Assembly (NCBI GenBank): GCA_019055375.1
Contig: JAHQIW010002010.1
Location: 186,001 to 250,000, forward strand
Reading direction: 5' to 3'
Source: Parelaphostrongylus tenuis
Taxonomy: Eukaryota; Nematoda; Chromadorea; Rhabditida; Metastrongylidae
DNA: 64,000 nucleotides
The notes under the pieces are model-generated. The model worked only from the letters and a program-made list of their open reading frames with translations, made no database searches and was not told where the DNA came from. The position numbers and the translations under genes are program-made. Shown here in pieces: positions 45,727 to 56,900 of this stretch (the stretch's first letter is position 1; each line of letters starts with the position of its first letter).

Positions 45727-48700
45727 CACCTGTATCACCTGTCGTCCCGTTGATCGTCGAGTGACTCGAGCGGGTACCAGCAACTCTTCCATTTTTCCCT
45801 ATCGCGTGCAAGAGTAGCCCAGTGGGTCCTCCTTGCTCTAGGAATTCGCTGAGCATCATATCTTTCTTCCATCGCTTTCGTGAAGAAATCGGACCAACGG
45901 GTCAGTGGTCTTCCTTTAGAGCGCTTGACGTCCCGAGGAATCCAGTCGGTAACGGCTCTCGTCCATCGGTTGTCGTTGAAGCGCATCACGTGTCCGGCCC
46001 ACCTTATTTTCGGTATCCTGGCGTGTAGAACGGCGTCTCTGATTTTCGATCGTTGACGTAGGTCGGAAGTTCGGATCCTTTGTCTCATTTGCGAAATACG
46101 AGACACTCCTAGCATCGACCTTTCGACTGCGCGTTCGATAACGGCAAGTGATCTTTCATCCTGCTTACGTAGCGACCAGGTTTCTGCTGCATACGTTAGG
46201 GCAGGGATAATTGTCGAGTCGAAAAGGTGGGCACGGAGTCGGATGTTCTTTGTCCTCTTCACTACATCTTCGATGCTCTTAAACGTTCCCCAAGCCGCTC
46301 GTTTCCTCCTGCTCAACTCTGGGGCTAGGTCGTTCATCATGTTGATTTCACGACCTAGATAGATGTAACTGGAGCATTCGGAAATTGTCGTTCCGTTGAG
46401 CGTGAATGGGGCATTAGAAACCCATCCGTTCCTCATGAACATTGTTTTCGTTAGATTCAGTTGAAGACCGATCTTTCCACAGGCGTTATCGAAATCAGTC
46501 AACATTCGTTCCGCTTGGCTGATGTTTGGTGTTATGAGAACGATATCGTCAGCAAAGCGAAGATGGTTTAATTGTCGACCGTCAATTTTCACTCCCATTT
46601 CGTCCCATTCTAATGTTCGCATGACGTTTTGTAGGGTGGCAGTGAATAGTTTTGGCGATATTGTATCGCCTTGTCGAACCCCTCTTCTTACGTCAATTGT
46701 GATATTGTTGTAGAATGGAGATATTCTGGTCGTGAAATCTTTATAAAGCTCACGAAGGATCATTATGTACCGAGTAGGGACGCCCTGGTTATCCAGAGCC
46801 TCTATAACCGCTTCTGTTTCCACTGAATCAAAGGCTTTTTTCAGATCGATGAAAGTGAGACAGAGTGGTTGTTTGTACTCTCGCGAAACTTCAATGAGTC
46901 TTGTGATCGTGTGGATGTGGTCCATGGTACTAAATCCTTTTCTGAACCCTGCTTGTTCTCATGGCTGTCCTTCGTCCAGTGTTCTGTCAATCCTGTTCAG
47001 GATGACTCGAGTAAAGAGTTTATAGACAACGGACAGCAAGCAGATTGGGCGATAATTGCCTATGTCGTGAAGGTCTCCCTTTTTGAACAACAATACGGTC
47101 TTGCTGGTTTTCCATTGAATAGGGACCTTGCATTCTGACAGGTAGCGAGTGAAGAGCCGAGCCAGGGTGTTGATGAGAACTGGCGGCAGGTTCTTCAGGT
47201 GTTCTGGTCTAATCCTGTCTGAACCGGGTGTTGTTCTGTTTTTCACCGACGATATAGCATGTCGGATTTCGGAAGGAAGGACCGGTGGAATGACATATTC
47301 GTCCTCTTTCAATTTATATGACGGTAAGAGAACATGGCTAGCGAAGAGATCCGAGTAGTACTGGTGGATGATTTTCTCCATAGCCCTTCTGGAAGCTGTA
47401 AGTGTCCCGTCAGGCTATCGGAGTGCAATCATCTTGGTCTTATAGTTGGCGAAGCCTCGCTGGGCTTTGCGAATGCTCTTCCCAGCTTCTGCAGCTTCTG
47501 CCATAACTGCTGCTCTTCTCTCTTTAAGGTCTTCTTTTATCGCTTCTCTGCATCGTTTCGCAAGTTCGGACGTAAGGTTTCGGTTGCCTGCGGCTCGTGC
47601 GATTCCACGTTGACGTATCAGCTCGAGTGTCTGCGGAGACAAGCGTCTCTTCGTGACCTTAGGACTTTCGGCTCTTTTAGCGCCAACGTGAAGATATTCA
47701 ACGAGTCGATCGTATTCTTCGTCGATGTTGTCGACAACGGTATCTTCCCAAGAGCCCGCTAATGATTTGAATACGTCCCAGTTTATTGTAGTTCTGGGAC
47801 TTCGTTGTTTGAATTTAGCGGCTTTCTCTCCTCTCCTCGAAAATCGGAACGTTGCGCGAAGGAGGCGATGGTCTGATCCCGTGTAGAACTTGGGAACAAC
47901 AGCGACGTCGGTCAAGCAAAACCTTCGATTTACTATGATGTGATCTATTTCGTTATGGTACTCTCCATTGGGAGACTCCCACGTCCATCGCTGAGAGAGA
48001 GGCTTTTGGAATTGCGAGTTACCATGGATGGTTTGGGTCGTCATGATAAACTCGGATAGCCTCTCACCCTGTTCATTCCATTCTAGTCCGTGGGTCCCTA
48101 TGTGACGTTCTTCAGACGTTCTTCTAGGTCCAATTTTTGCGTTAAAATCTCCGACAATGACCTTGAAGAATGTATGATCTTCTCTGAAGAATTTTTCGAG
48201 GTCCATATAGAACGCTTCGACTTCGTCTTCGTCATAGCTTGATGTTGGTGCGTAAGCAACGAAGATGGTCAAAGCCGGCATAGAACCACATCGTTTCAAC
48301 CGTAATCGTCCGATGCGGGTTGTTAGTTGTTCGAACGAATCAATGTTCACGGTCAAATTCGATTTGACGAGGACGCCAACGCCACCGACACCTCTGCGAT
48401 CGCATGTTCCAAGGAACAGTTCTTCTCCGGTGTCATAGACAGCGTGAAAAGGATGGCGGCTTCTCGTCTCAGCCAGGCCAATGACGTCGTACCTTATTCT
48501 TCTTGCTTGAATCAACAGATCTTCTACAGCGGATTGTTGAGCAAGGGTTCTTGCATTGTAGGTACAGATCGTCATTTTAGTCCGTTTCGATCTTGGCAGC
48601 CTAGTTCGGCCCTGAGATTTTAGCAGCCTCTCCGTACTCGTCCTACCTGGCGCTGCCGTACCAGGGGCTCTTTCGGTGTCAGGGGAATGAGGCCCATATT

Positions 48701-49083
48701 TGTTACTGTTTTTGGCATTTTTGATACCCAACGTGTAGCTTGCCAGGCTCTAAACGTGGGGGCTGGGTACTCACGAGTAGCTTTCCAGTCTCTCTCTCGG
48801 AGGAGCGGGAGGAGCTTATTTGTTGGAGGCGACTCCTAACCGCCTCCCATGTACTTCCCAGCCGCTTGATTGCAGGCTTTTGGCCGACTTCACTCGTAGA
48901 AATAGAGTTTTGTCAAGTCGGCACTGCAGAAGCAGGGAGCTCGTCCCCTGAATCCACCTGCGTCTCTGGGAAGCACACGGTCGCTTTTGGTTCGCGTTTT
49001 ATTCCCTATCCACCACCTGGGGACGCGTCACGTGCCCTCGCGACTAACCGGGCGGGATCCCTCAAAGAGGGAGGTCCGTGGAT
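45727..49083 (-). mobile_element. RTE-clade LINE, nearly full length
   Basis: The element has a 5' non-coding part (about 49083-48732), a single long frame with apurinic-type endonuclease followed by reverse transcriptase, and a very short 3' end with GGTGATACAGGTGA. One-frame organisation and a short repeat-like 3' end fit the RTE clade (known). The nearest relatives in the window are 13560-14936 and smaller scraps. On the 5' side it is joined directly to an antisense SINE, and one pair of 13-bp repeats flanks both. Confidence 0.9.
45735..48731 (-). pseudogene. RTE endonuclease-reverse transcriptase, two nonsense codons
   Basis: One frame of 999 codons, including the stop, runs on the minus strand. 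Residues about 53-310 form the endonuclease/exonuclease/phosphatase fold ([35 protein letters not shown]). The reverse transcriptase follows: NYRPICLLSVVYKLFTRVIL, FIDLKKAFD at about 627-635, RQGDTISPKLF and FADD at about 726-729. A C-terminal region includes IRWAGHVMRF and DWIPRDVKR. The frame is interrupted at 47412-47414 (TAG) and near 46956-46958 (TGA). At both sites the diverged plus-strand copy at 13.6-14.9 kb has a sense codon (Tyr, Cys), so each break is a single substitution. No frameshift is present. The family copies its own RNA into a nicked target by target-primed reverse transcription (known). This copy cannot make the full protein. Confidence 0.9.
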
Positions 49084-49375
49084 CATGAGCGCATGTGGCG
49101 CAGTGGTTAGAGGTGCCCTGCGCCCCACACGAGGTCAATGGTTCGATCTCGCGCTCATGGCCCACCAAGCCATCCATCCCTCCGGGGTCGGTAAACTGGT
49201 ACCAGGACAGGTCTCAGACTTGTCTGGGACGATAAGCAGCACTGACTCTGTTCAGCGGGTGGCCACCGCGAGTCATTGTAAAGGCCAGATATGCATTCAA
49301 TCACCTCCAACGAAGTTAAAAATTGAAGTCGAATGCATGGCGCATCCCTCAGGGATTGATCAACTCCGAGAGCCC
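49084..49375 (+). repeat. tRNA-derived SINE fused to the RTE 5' end
   Basis: The head GAGCGCATGTGGCGCAGTGG abuts RTE 5' sequence. The body (ATGGTTCGATCTCGCGCTC, ATCCCTCCGGGGTCGG, GCGAGTCATTGTAAAG, ATATGCATTCAATCACC) and the tail ATCAACTCCGAGAGCC follow. The TTTATCC repeat tail of the 43-kb copy is reduced to CCTATC. No long duplication flanks the SINE alone; the 13-bp repeat next to its tail matches the far end of the RTE. Confidence 0.85.
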
Positions 49376-49388
49376 TATCATGCAAATT
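49376..49388 (+). repeat. Target site duplication of the RTE/SINE composite, right
   Basis: TATCATGCAAATT, identical to 45714-45726. The first four bases could instead belong to the SINE tail, which leaves at least nine bases of unambiguous duplication. Confidence 0.8.
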
Positions 49389-49494
49389 ATCTGTGATAAA
49401 TATGTGTCCCCAACAAAGTATTCTCACTACCTTTTCCCTATTAGCACCCACATTCAAAGAACTCATTTTTTTATTCCTCCTTGACGTTTCAGTA

Positions 49495-50350
49495 ATTATT
49501 CGGCAACATGAATATCGAGAATTCGGAGGATGTTATAATTCCTCAAATAGCTCTAATATTATATTGTAAACGTAAAAATAAAATTTTATTTCACACTCGA
49601 ATATCTTTCGCTGGACAGGCTTTTGATTCAGCCTTCCACTAACCATTTAATATCACAAATCTCAGCAATCAGTGATAAGCTTGGTTCTTCAGGAGGACGT
49701 TCTAGCGCGCTGTTACAGCTAAAAGACTATTGAGTATTGCACTCGGTGCGGTATTGACTTGAACAGCGCAACTTACACGTGACGTGCGATGGGTGATGAG
49801 GGCAAAACGCATATTCCTTTAGCTATAATAGCACACTAAGATGTCACCACAAGCCAAGTATTTTATTGAAATCATTGAGATTTGCGCTATCGAATGGGTA
49901 TGAAAGTCTGAAAGAAAAGCCGTGTCCAGCGAAGAATACCCAAATGTACAACTCGCATTTTTATTCTTGTTGCTACAGCTCGATAAGAGACTTTTTTCAA
50001 AAAGCAGGGACACCATTTTCTTCCCGAGATCAAGCTATCGACTGATTATTAAAAGGCGACGGCTTGCTGCCAATGTTGCAAAATTCATCCATACCGGTGG
50101 AAGGCATACACGCCTCATGTGAAATACAATTTTAATTCCAGTGTTTCAGCGCAATGAAAAGGTTTTTTTGGAAAACAAAAACGCTATAAAATTTGTATTT
50201 GTGCTATCGATTAATTACTGAATTTTATGAGAAGCTTTGCTTATAGAAAGATGCTTGTGTGTGGAATAACATTTACCTTCAATATTACAACATAATATAA
50301 AGGCGTTTCAAAAAATAAAATCAAACCTTTTAAATTCTTGAGATTTGAAC
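49495..50350. repeat. Interspersed TTTCACAC/CGCTGGACA repeat
   Basis: TTTCACACTCGAATATC, TCGCTGGACAGGC, AGCGCGCTGTTACAGC and CTTGTTGCTACAGC recur in altered form at 28430-29050, 33950-34350 and 59060-60090. No gene or frame was seen. Confidence 0.4.
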
Positions 50351-50479
50351 TATCAAACAACTTCAGCTTTGAAAAAGCAGAAAATGGCACAAAATTACGA
50401 ACTTTCCCACAACTTTTGGTCTTGTTTGCGTGTCCAGTGATATTTTGTCATTCAACGCAGAAGTATGGTGACACAGTTG

Positions 50480-50900
50480 GACCACAAATACAGACCTTAT
50501 TCTACCTTTCGTTCGAGTGCTTTCTTAAGACCATGCTCAAATTACAATATGCCAGGTAATCAATTTTTGAGCCACGTATGTGGTCTGTTAAATGGGCTGA
50601 CTTATAGAGCCCGACACCACGTGTTTGGATCTTGACGGTCTCGTCAGTCGGGCAGTAAGCCTTTGTCTGTAACCAATCCTCTCGGGGCGCTCAGTCCTCT
50701 ATACTAAGAGTCGGCGACGACGAACATTTTACACTGCCCATTAAGTGAAATTATTACTGAATAGGCAGCGTTGTACACTCGATTGCTCTTGGCTGGTATC
50801 GTTAAGATATCATAATTTCGTTCCGAGTGTTTTCTTAGTGGAGAATGAAGGCGAGGAAACGAGACGAATTCCAGAACTGCTGGGATGCGCATAGCAAATA
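50480..50900 (-). mobile_element. Fragment of the hammerhead-bearing repeat family
   Basis: The family flank (on the minus strand GAGCCC, ACATACGTGGCTCAAAAATT, GCATATTGTAATTTGAGC, GGTCTTAAGAAAGCACTCG) surrounds a decayed 45-nt hammerhead at 50609-50653. The same flank accompanies the ribozymes at 62.5 and 63.3 kb and is seen without one near 41520-41600. Confidence 0.5.
50609..50653 (-). ncRNA. Hammerhead ribozyme relic (class with CTGACGA)
   Basis: On the minus strand GCCCGA and CTGACGA are kept and the closing stem TCGGGC is present. The GAAA box has become CAAA, stem II no longer pairs cleanly and the cleavage triplet region is altered. It is probably inactive. Confidence 0.6.
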
Positions 50901-50959
50901 CTGGGCAGCGGCTTCTTTAAGATAGGAAAAATGAAAATTACCCTACTTTTCACTTCAAC

Positions 50960-53900
50960 TTAAAATCCTTTCATTGCTGCTAAATAATCAGCTGTGGATT
51001 TTTCAAGATGCCCAATGGCACTGTCGTCGATCATTTTCGTTTTCCTGAGATATAACAAGAGAACTTGATGAACATATGAGTATTGATGTTCTGTCTGGAA
51101 AAATGGTATTTTTCAGAAGGCATATAAATCTGGTCACAAAGCGGGCACTTCTTCCAATTTCTGGTCCCGTTACGTTTTTCAGTATTATTTTATCACGTTA
51201 CGTCAAAGTTTCTTATCAAAATTGTTTCAAAAACAAAAGAAGGCGTATTTGCCGAAACGTCAGCCACAAGCAATAGCGAAAACCCATCGACCGGAAAGAA
51301 GAACAATCGATTGTGAAAAGATACCAACCTCGTGAAGCTTTAAATAAAGATTAGTTTTCTAACCTTTTCTTCTCATTTTAAAAATTGACTCATAAATGTA
51401 GACTTTATTCATTCGAACTCATTGGGTGATATAAGGAGAGGTTTCGTTAGTGTTTAACAAATTTTATAACGTTTCATTCAGGTGAACTGTGTTGATTATT
51501 GATTTAATTTCGTAAATTTAGCAAAAATCCGCGAATTTCATTAAGTGGTGCTTGAGAATTAATTCTATCGCATGTTGAATGAGTACGATAAAGCGAGTTC
51601 GTCCGATCCCAGCCGAACAATGTACGACGATTGGTTTTCTAAATATGTCGATTATAGCCGGCGAAGAAGAGTGAGGTTTATATTAGGCTGAGAAAAAAGG
51701 TCCTTATGACCAGCTGAAAATGCAAAATTTATATATAATTTCAATCAAAAACAGCAAGAGTTATTCATGAAAACCGATGTGCAAGCTACCCGATCTGCTC
51801 AAAATACTGTTCCCTGGTCTTAGAGTCGAAAAACTCTTGGCATGCGTCATCAACTTGATCAAATGTCTCAAATCGATGTCTAAGCAGGAAATGTTTCATT
51901 GGGCATAAAAGACCATAATCAAAAGGCGCAGCATCTGGACTGTAGGCTGGGTGAGGTAGGATCTCGGTTCCCTATAATTCATCGTATTTTTCCTTGGTCT
52001 TCCTTGCGGTGTGAGGTTTGGTATTCCGTTGCTCAAACAGCGCGCGCTTCTGACGAATCAATGTCGAGTAGTTTCCCTTCAACAGATCGTTGACTCGGTC
52101 CAGCTGCTTGGTAGAGATAAACACAGTAGAGCTCTTTCGCAGCGTCTCCTGTCAAAAATTGTCGCGTTCAGCAACAGCGTAGCAAAACTCGAAGCTCAAT
52201 TTTATCCATCATCATCAATTGATATCCTATGAGTAAATTGAAGTTTGATGCACTACAGCTGGCGTTGCCGTGAAAGTTTCTTATAGGGATTGTTCCCGAA
52301 ATATTCCCATAAATTTACAATAAGCGGTGCTGTGTGAAACAAGCACTAAATTTGAGTTTTTCAAGGGTGTTAAGAAACATTTTCCCCAACCTAATAACAG
52401 AGAATAAAGAATAGAGCTCTCGGCCTTCAACAATCTCTGTATGATACGTCATTTGGCTCTATCAAGCATTATAAGAGGTTGTTGAATGCGTATACCTCTT
52501 ACGCAATGATTTACTTGACGACTTTGAAGAACTGGAACAAGCTAGAGAAGGGAGGTGGAGCCGAACTAGGGGCTACCAATGCGGGCACGTCTAATCATTG
52601 CTACATGAACCCCTGAACGAGTTTGTCCTGTATCGTTTAGATTCATTAGCACCATACATCTCCTTCTCATCGTTGGTCAACCACTTCATTGTCGCTGGTT
52701 GATGCTCCAGCATGTTGAGATACAGTCGACTTCTATGTTACCATCAGTGTACACTCTTGCATACCGACGTAAATATGTATAAGACTATGTCTACTTGATT
52801 TTCTTCTTTGAGCAGAACACGAGGTGTTACATTAAACTTTATTCGATAGCTGACGTTTCGGCAGTTCGCCTTCTTCAGAGCCTGGAAAGGTCAAAATGTT
52901 TGCAATACAATCAGTCAAACACCTCTATTACTTCTTTAGAGAAAATCACCAGACCTAGATTTCAATCGTATCAAGCAAAAATCAACACTCAACATACTCA
53001 CCGCTTTTTATATGTGTTCCACTGGATGATCCAAGTGGAGATCACCGGCAAGAGAGACACATAGGCTCGTAATGCACCCTACCCATCAAAACAACAGTCT
53101 TATATACTGGCTCATATCACGAGTGTTTACAAGGCATTCCTCCCTGCGGTTTATGGTTGGATTGGTCGTATTAATTCAAAATGCTTCCAAGATCTTTCGC
53201 GCTGATGTTTTTTGCTCCTGCGCAAGGATGGTGATTTCGATTTCAAAATCAACTCCGTCGTGCTTCTGTGCTCTATGCGTCCCTAGCGGGGTGTTTTGTC
53301 TATTAAGACGCTGGTCAGCTAGGTGTTCTTCTATGCGTGCATAGAGCGGCCTACCCGTTTCGCCAACATATTTATCACTACACGCCTTGCAAGAGATTAG
53401 GTAGACTGTACCTACGCTCATGCAATCACCGTCTCTGCCGTTAGGACATATTTTACAATCATTCATCATACAGAGATAAAACGATGTTTGAAAAGAGCGG
53501 GTTTAGAGCAATCGGTGGCCATTATTGAAATACCACCGAATACTCTAAGACGCCAACTAGTTCGCAACCGCTTATATGACCGTCTCTGTATGATGAAAGA
53601 TTGTAAAATATGTCCTAACGGCAGAGACGGTGATTGCATGAGCGTAGGTACAGTCTACCTAATCTCTTGCAAAGCGTGTAGTGATAAATATGTTGGCGAA
53701 ACGGGTAGGCCGCTCTATGCACGCATAGAAGAACACCTAGCTGACCAGCGTCTTAATAGACAAAACACCCCGCTAGGGACGCATAGAGCACAGAAGCACG
53801 ACGGAGTTGATTTTGAAATCGAAATCACCATCCTTGCGCAGGAGCAAAAAACATCAGCGCGAAAGATCTTGGAAGCATTTTGAATTAATACGACCAATCC

Positions 53901-56900
53901 AACCATAAACCGCAGGGAGGAATGCCTTGTAAACACTCGTGATATGAGCCAGTATATAAGACTGTTGTTTTGATGGGTAGGGTGCATTACGAGCCTATGT
54001 GTCTCTCTTGCCGGTGATCTCCACTTGGATCATCCAGTGGAACACATATAAAAAGCGGTGAGTATGTTGAGTGTTGATTTTTGCTTGATACGATTGAAAT
54101 CTAGGTCTGGTGATTTTCTCTAAAGAAGTAATAGAGGTGTTTGACTGATTGTATTGCAAACATTTTGACCTTTCCAGGCTCTGAAGAAGGCGAACTGCCG
54201 AAACGTCAGCTATCGAATAAAGTTTAATGTAACACCTCGTGTTCTGCTCAAAGAAGAAAATCAAGAATCATACTGAAGCATGCCGAGGTTAATAGACAGT
54301 CGGTCTTGGGAGTTGTTAGAAGACTATGTCTACTTTTATGCAGAAGCTACAAGTCTCCTTGCAGAATCAGACGAGATATGTGATGAAGCTCATACGCTTC
54401 CTAATCAGAAATGTGATTATTACTTCTGTTGTACCCTCTACTAACAACTCCTTCTTTATGAACGAGTTACATACCGTTGCGACAAGTCAGCGTAAAACAA
54501 GAAAAAAAGGCAAAGCTCCCTGCATTGGTTAATCCTCAGGGAACGCGCTATGCATCTGACTTCATCCCGAATCAATAAGTGACTGAATGCATAATTGGCT
54601 TCTATAATGACTTGAGATCGTCTACCGATACATGAATTGAGCCTTGCTTTTCTTCTAGACAACTCTGTCCAAGCATGTCGACACCGAAAGAGTGAAAGGG
54701 TTAGTGAGCTTAGGAGGCACGAATGAACCACGTGTATTATGTAGGACACCTTTAATCAATGCGCCACACTTGCCCCGGCTAAGTAGTCCAAGCTTGAGAT
54801 TTTCATGGGATGTCTGAAGTTGAATTTTTCGATAACATGGGGATTATCCGTTAAGGCCAGTTCCTTTATAAATCAACAACTCACGAGTTGGATTGAATTT
54901 CAGATGGTAAGGAGATAGGCACAAGATCTGCTTCAGGTACTACTCGATCTGAACAGTCCCTCCAATGGTAATGGGTGCAGTAATGAAATGATTCACCCTT
55001 GACTTTCATCTTCAATTGGCCTATGTAGATGTTCACTCGTGTTGTGGAAGGAAATTGCAACTAAACGAAAACAATGGGTCATACTCGACTTTCGACCATT
55101 TATGTAGACCTCACTCAAAACAATAATAATGTTATAAAGTGGTAACATGTTTTGAGCAGATTGTTATGAGGTCTGATACGCGCACTTATAGGTGTATCCC
55201 TTTGACGACTACCGTTGATAGGCAGGAGGCGTCTCGCCGTTGCTTACGCGGCACTCTCGGAGGGGAGGGGGAGAGGCGCATCTGCGTCTCTGCGCAAGAA
55301 TGTTGCGTTTCCTGTCCTCCGTTGTCACGAGTGCCTTCACTATCACGATACATGTCGCCGCCGTTACAGTAGCTAATTGAAACCGTGGGAAAGTTGAGGG
55401 TGAGAAAAAAGGCAGAGGAGAGTACGCCCGACGCAAATACAATAACGAAACAAAGTTTGTTTGCCAAAAATGATTTTGCATTTTTATATACAGTGGAATT
55501 TTTCGATCGACCTAATCTATGAAAATTATTCATTCCTGCAATCTTTGTCATTTCACTACTATAACTGTCAAGACCATCACTATCATTAAACTTATCACAA
55601 TCATTATCGAATAAAATATGATTCATTTTATCAGTTACAAATTTGACTATTGGTCACTGAAATGTCTAGCACTGTCTAAATGCCCTTATCAGACTTCACA
55701 AACAGCTCAGAACAGTGACAATCATTATCACTATCATAATCATTACCATTACCGCTATCATTTGGCGATGCAGTGTTCTCGTTGAAACATAAAAAAAGGT
55801 ATATGGAATATGGAAGATATAGATTTTTTTTTTTACTAAGATTATCTCTGTAGAAGCTTTTTTGATGAGATTCCATCAGTTCGTAATGAAAATGCTTCCT
55901 CAAAACCTGAGTTCGTCTCTTCCTATTCATTATGCTGTCTGGCATCTGCCTTCTCACGAGCGCGCCGCCTTTCTCACGGGGCGCGTTGCCACCTTTACAG
56001 TAGCCGAGGAGATTTCACGTCGCGCGATGTGGGACGAAACGTTCCACATAGTCTTCAAACGGTTATATACCAATAAGATCGGCTGAACCAACGAAATCTG
56101 TGCTACCGATGAAACCGGAAAGACGAAACAGGCTCTTCTCCAGCAATTTATAAGTGCTCATATCAAACCTCATAACCGGCTGAACACAAGTTATCATTTT
56201 ATCACATTATTATTGTTTTGAAGGAGCTCCTGTATATTGGTCTAGTGTAGGGTGGTATTTTTCATAATTTGATATTCGACCACTTTGCCAAAAGCGCTCA
56301 TCAGTTTAAATCTTGGTTCTTTTCCGTTGTGGAAGCAAATAAAGGAACGATCCCTGTCGGTGGGCAAAAAGTTTTCATAGGAGTGTTAGTAATTATTCGA
56401 AAGCTTGAAGCTCTGGCAACGGCGCTACGTAGCCTTTTTCCAAAATGACCTTTTACAATGCTGCAACATACTAATAAAAATATTCTTCAGACCTGCTGAG
56501 CGTTTCATTTTTATCACGCGTATAATTCGCTGCAAGCACGAAAGGCATACAAAGATGTAGAGAAAATCTCGCAACATCTGGGTAAATGGTTTTATCCGGG
56601 TTTTCTTTCAAAACGGAAAAAATTCTAAATTGAATAACTAGTTGCATCTCACATGTCTAACGCATGGGGCCGTTGATCGATCGCCGAGTCTTCAGCCCGT
56701 GGATTAGCCGGTAAATAAGCGCGTCAATAGTTAAATTCGATCTTATTCACTCTGCTACACTACAACGAAACAGTCTCTTCAGGAAATAAGCACAACGTTG
56801 GAATCACTGAAACTTACGCTATCAAATGATTACTAATAGTTTAAAGAAAGAGCTCTGTCCAGCGAAGTGTGAAACACAATAGTTTTCTTTTCCCTGCAGG

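Larger units (their letters stand above)
52797..54319. mobile_element. Penelope-like element, head-to-head inverted dimer
   Basis: The left arm (53475-52797, minus) and right arm (53584-54262, plus) are 679-base inverted copies. They encode identical proteins over most of their length; I saw one mismatch (52797-54262 mirror sum 107059), near the junction. Each arm has a GIY-YIG endonuclease frame, a 3' non-coding part and a hammerhead core. The right copy extends about 95 bases further 5' (to about 53490) and 57 bases further 3' (to 54319, GTGTTAG). Both copies are 5'-truncated, so no reverse transcriptase remains. The unit is flanked by 16-base direct repeats, so it entered as one insertion. 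Confidence 0.92.

Noticed and set aside
51560..51670. A plus-strand exon encoding a Ser-rich segment and YVDYSRRRR before a GTGAGG donor
   Set aside because: It is the antisense shadow of the PTP signature exon on the minus strand, which has a decisive HCX5R motif.
52640..52735. A minus-strand exon reading MLEHQPATMKWLTNDEKEMY as a PTP segment
   Set aside because: The frame is open but the residues fit no PTP motif and no convincing acceptor or donor is present beside it.
53072..53344. A 90-residue protein on the plus strand, repeated at 53715-53987 on the minus strand
   Set aside because: Both are antisense to the two GIY-YIG frames of the inverted Penelope dimer.
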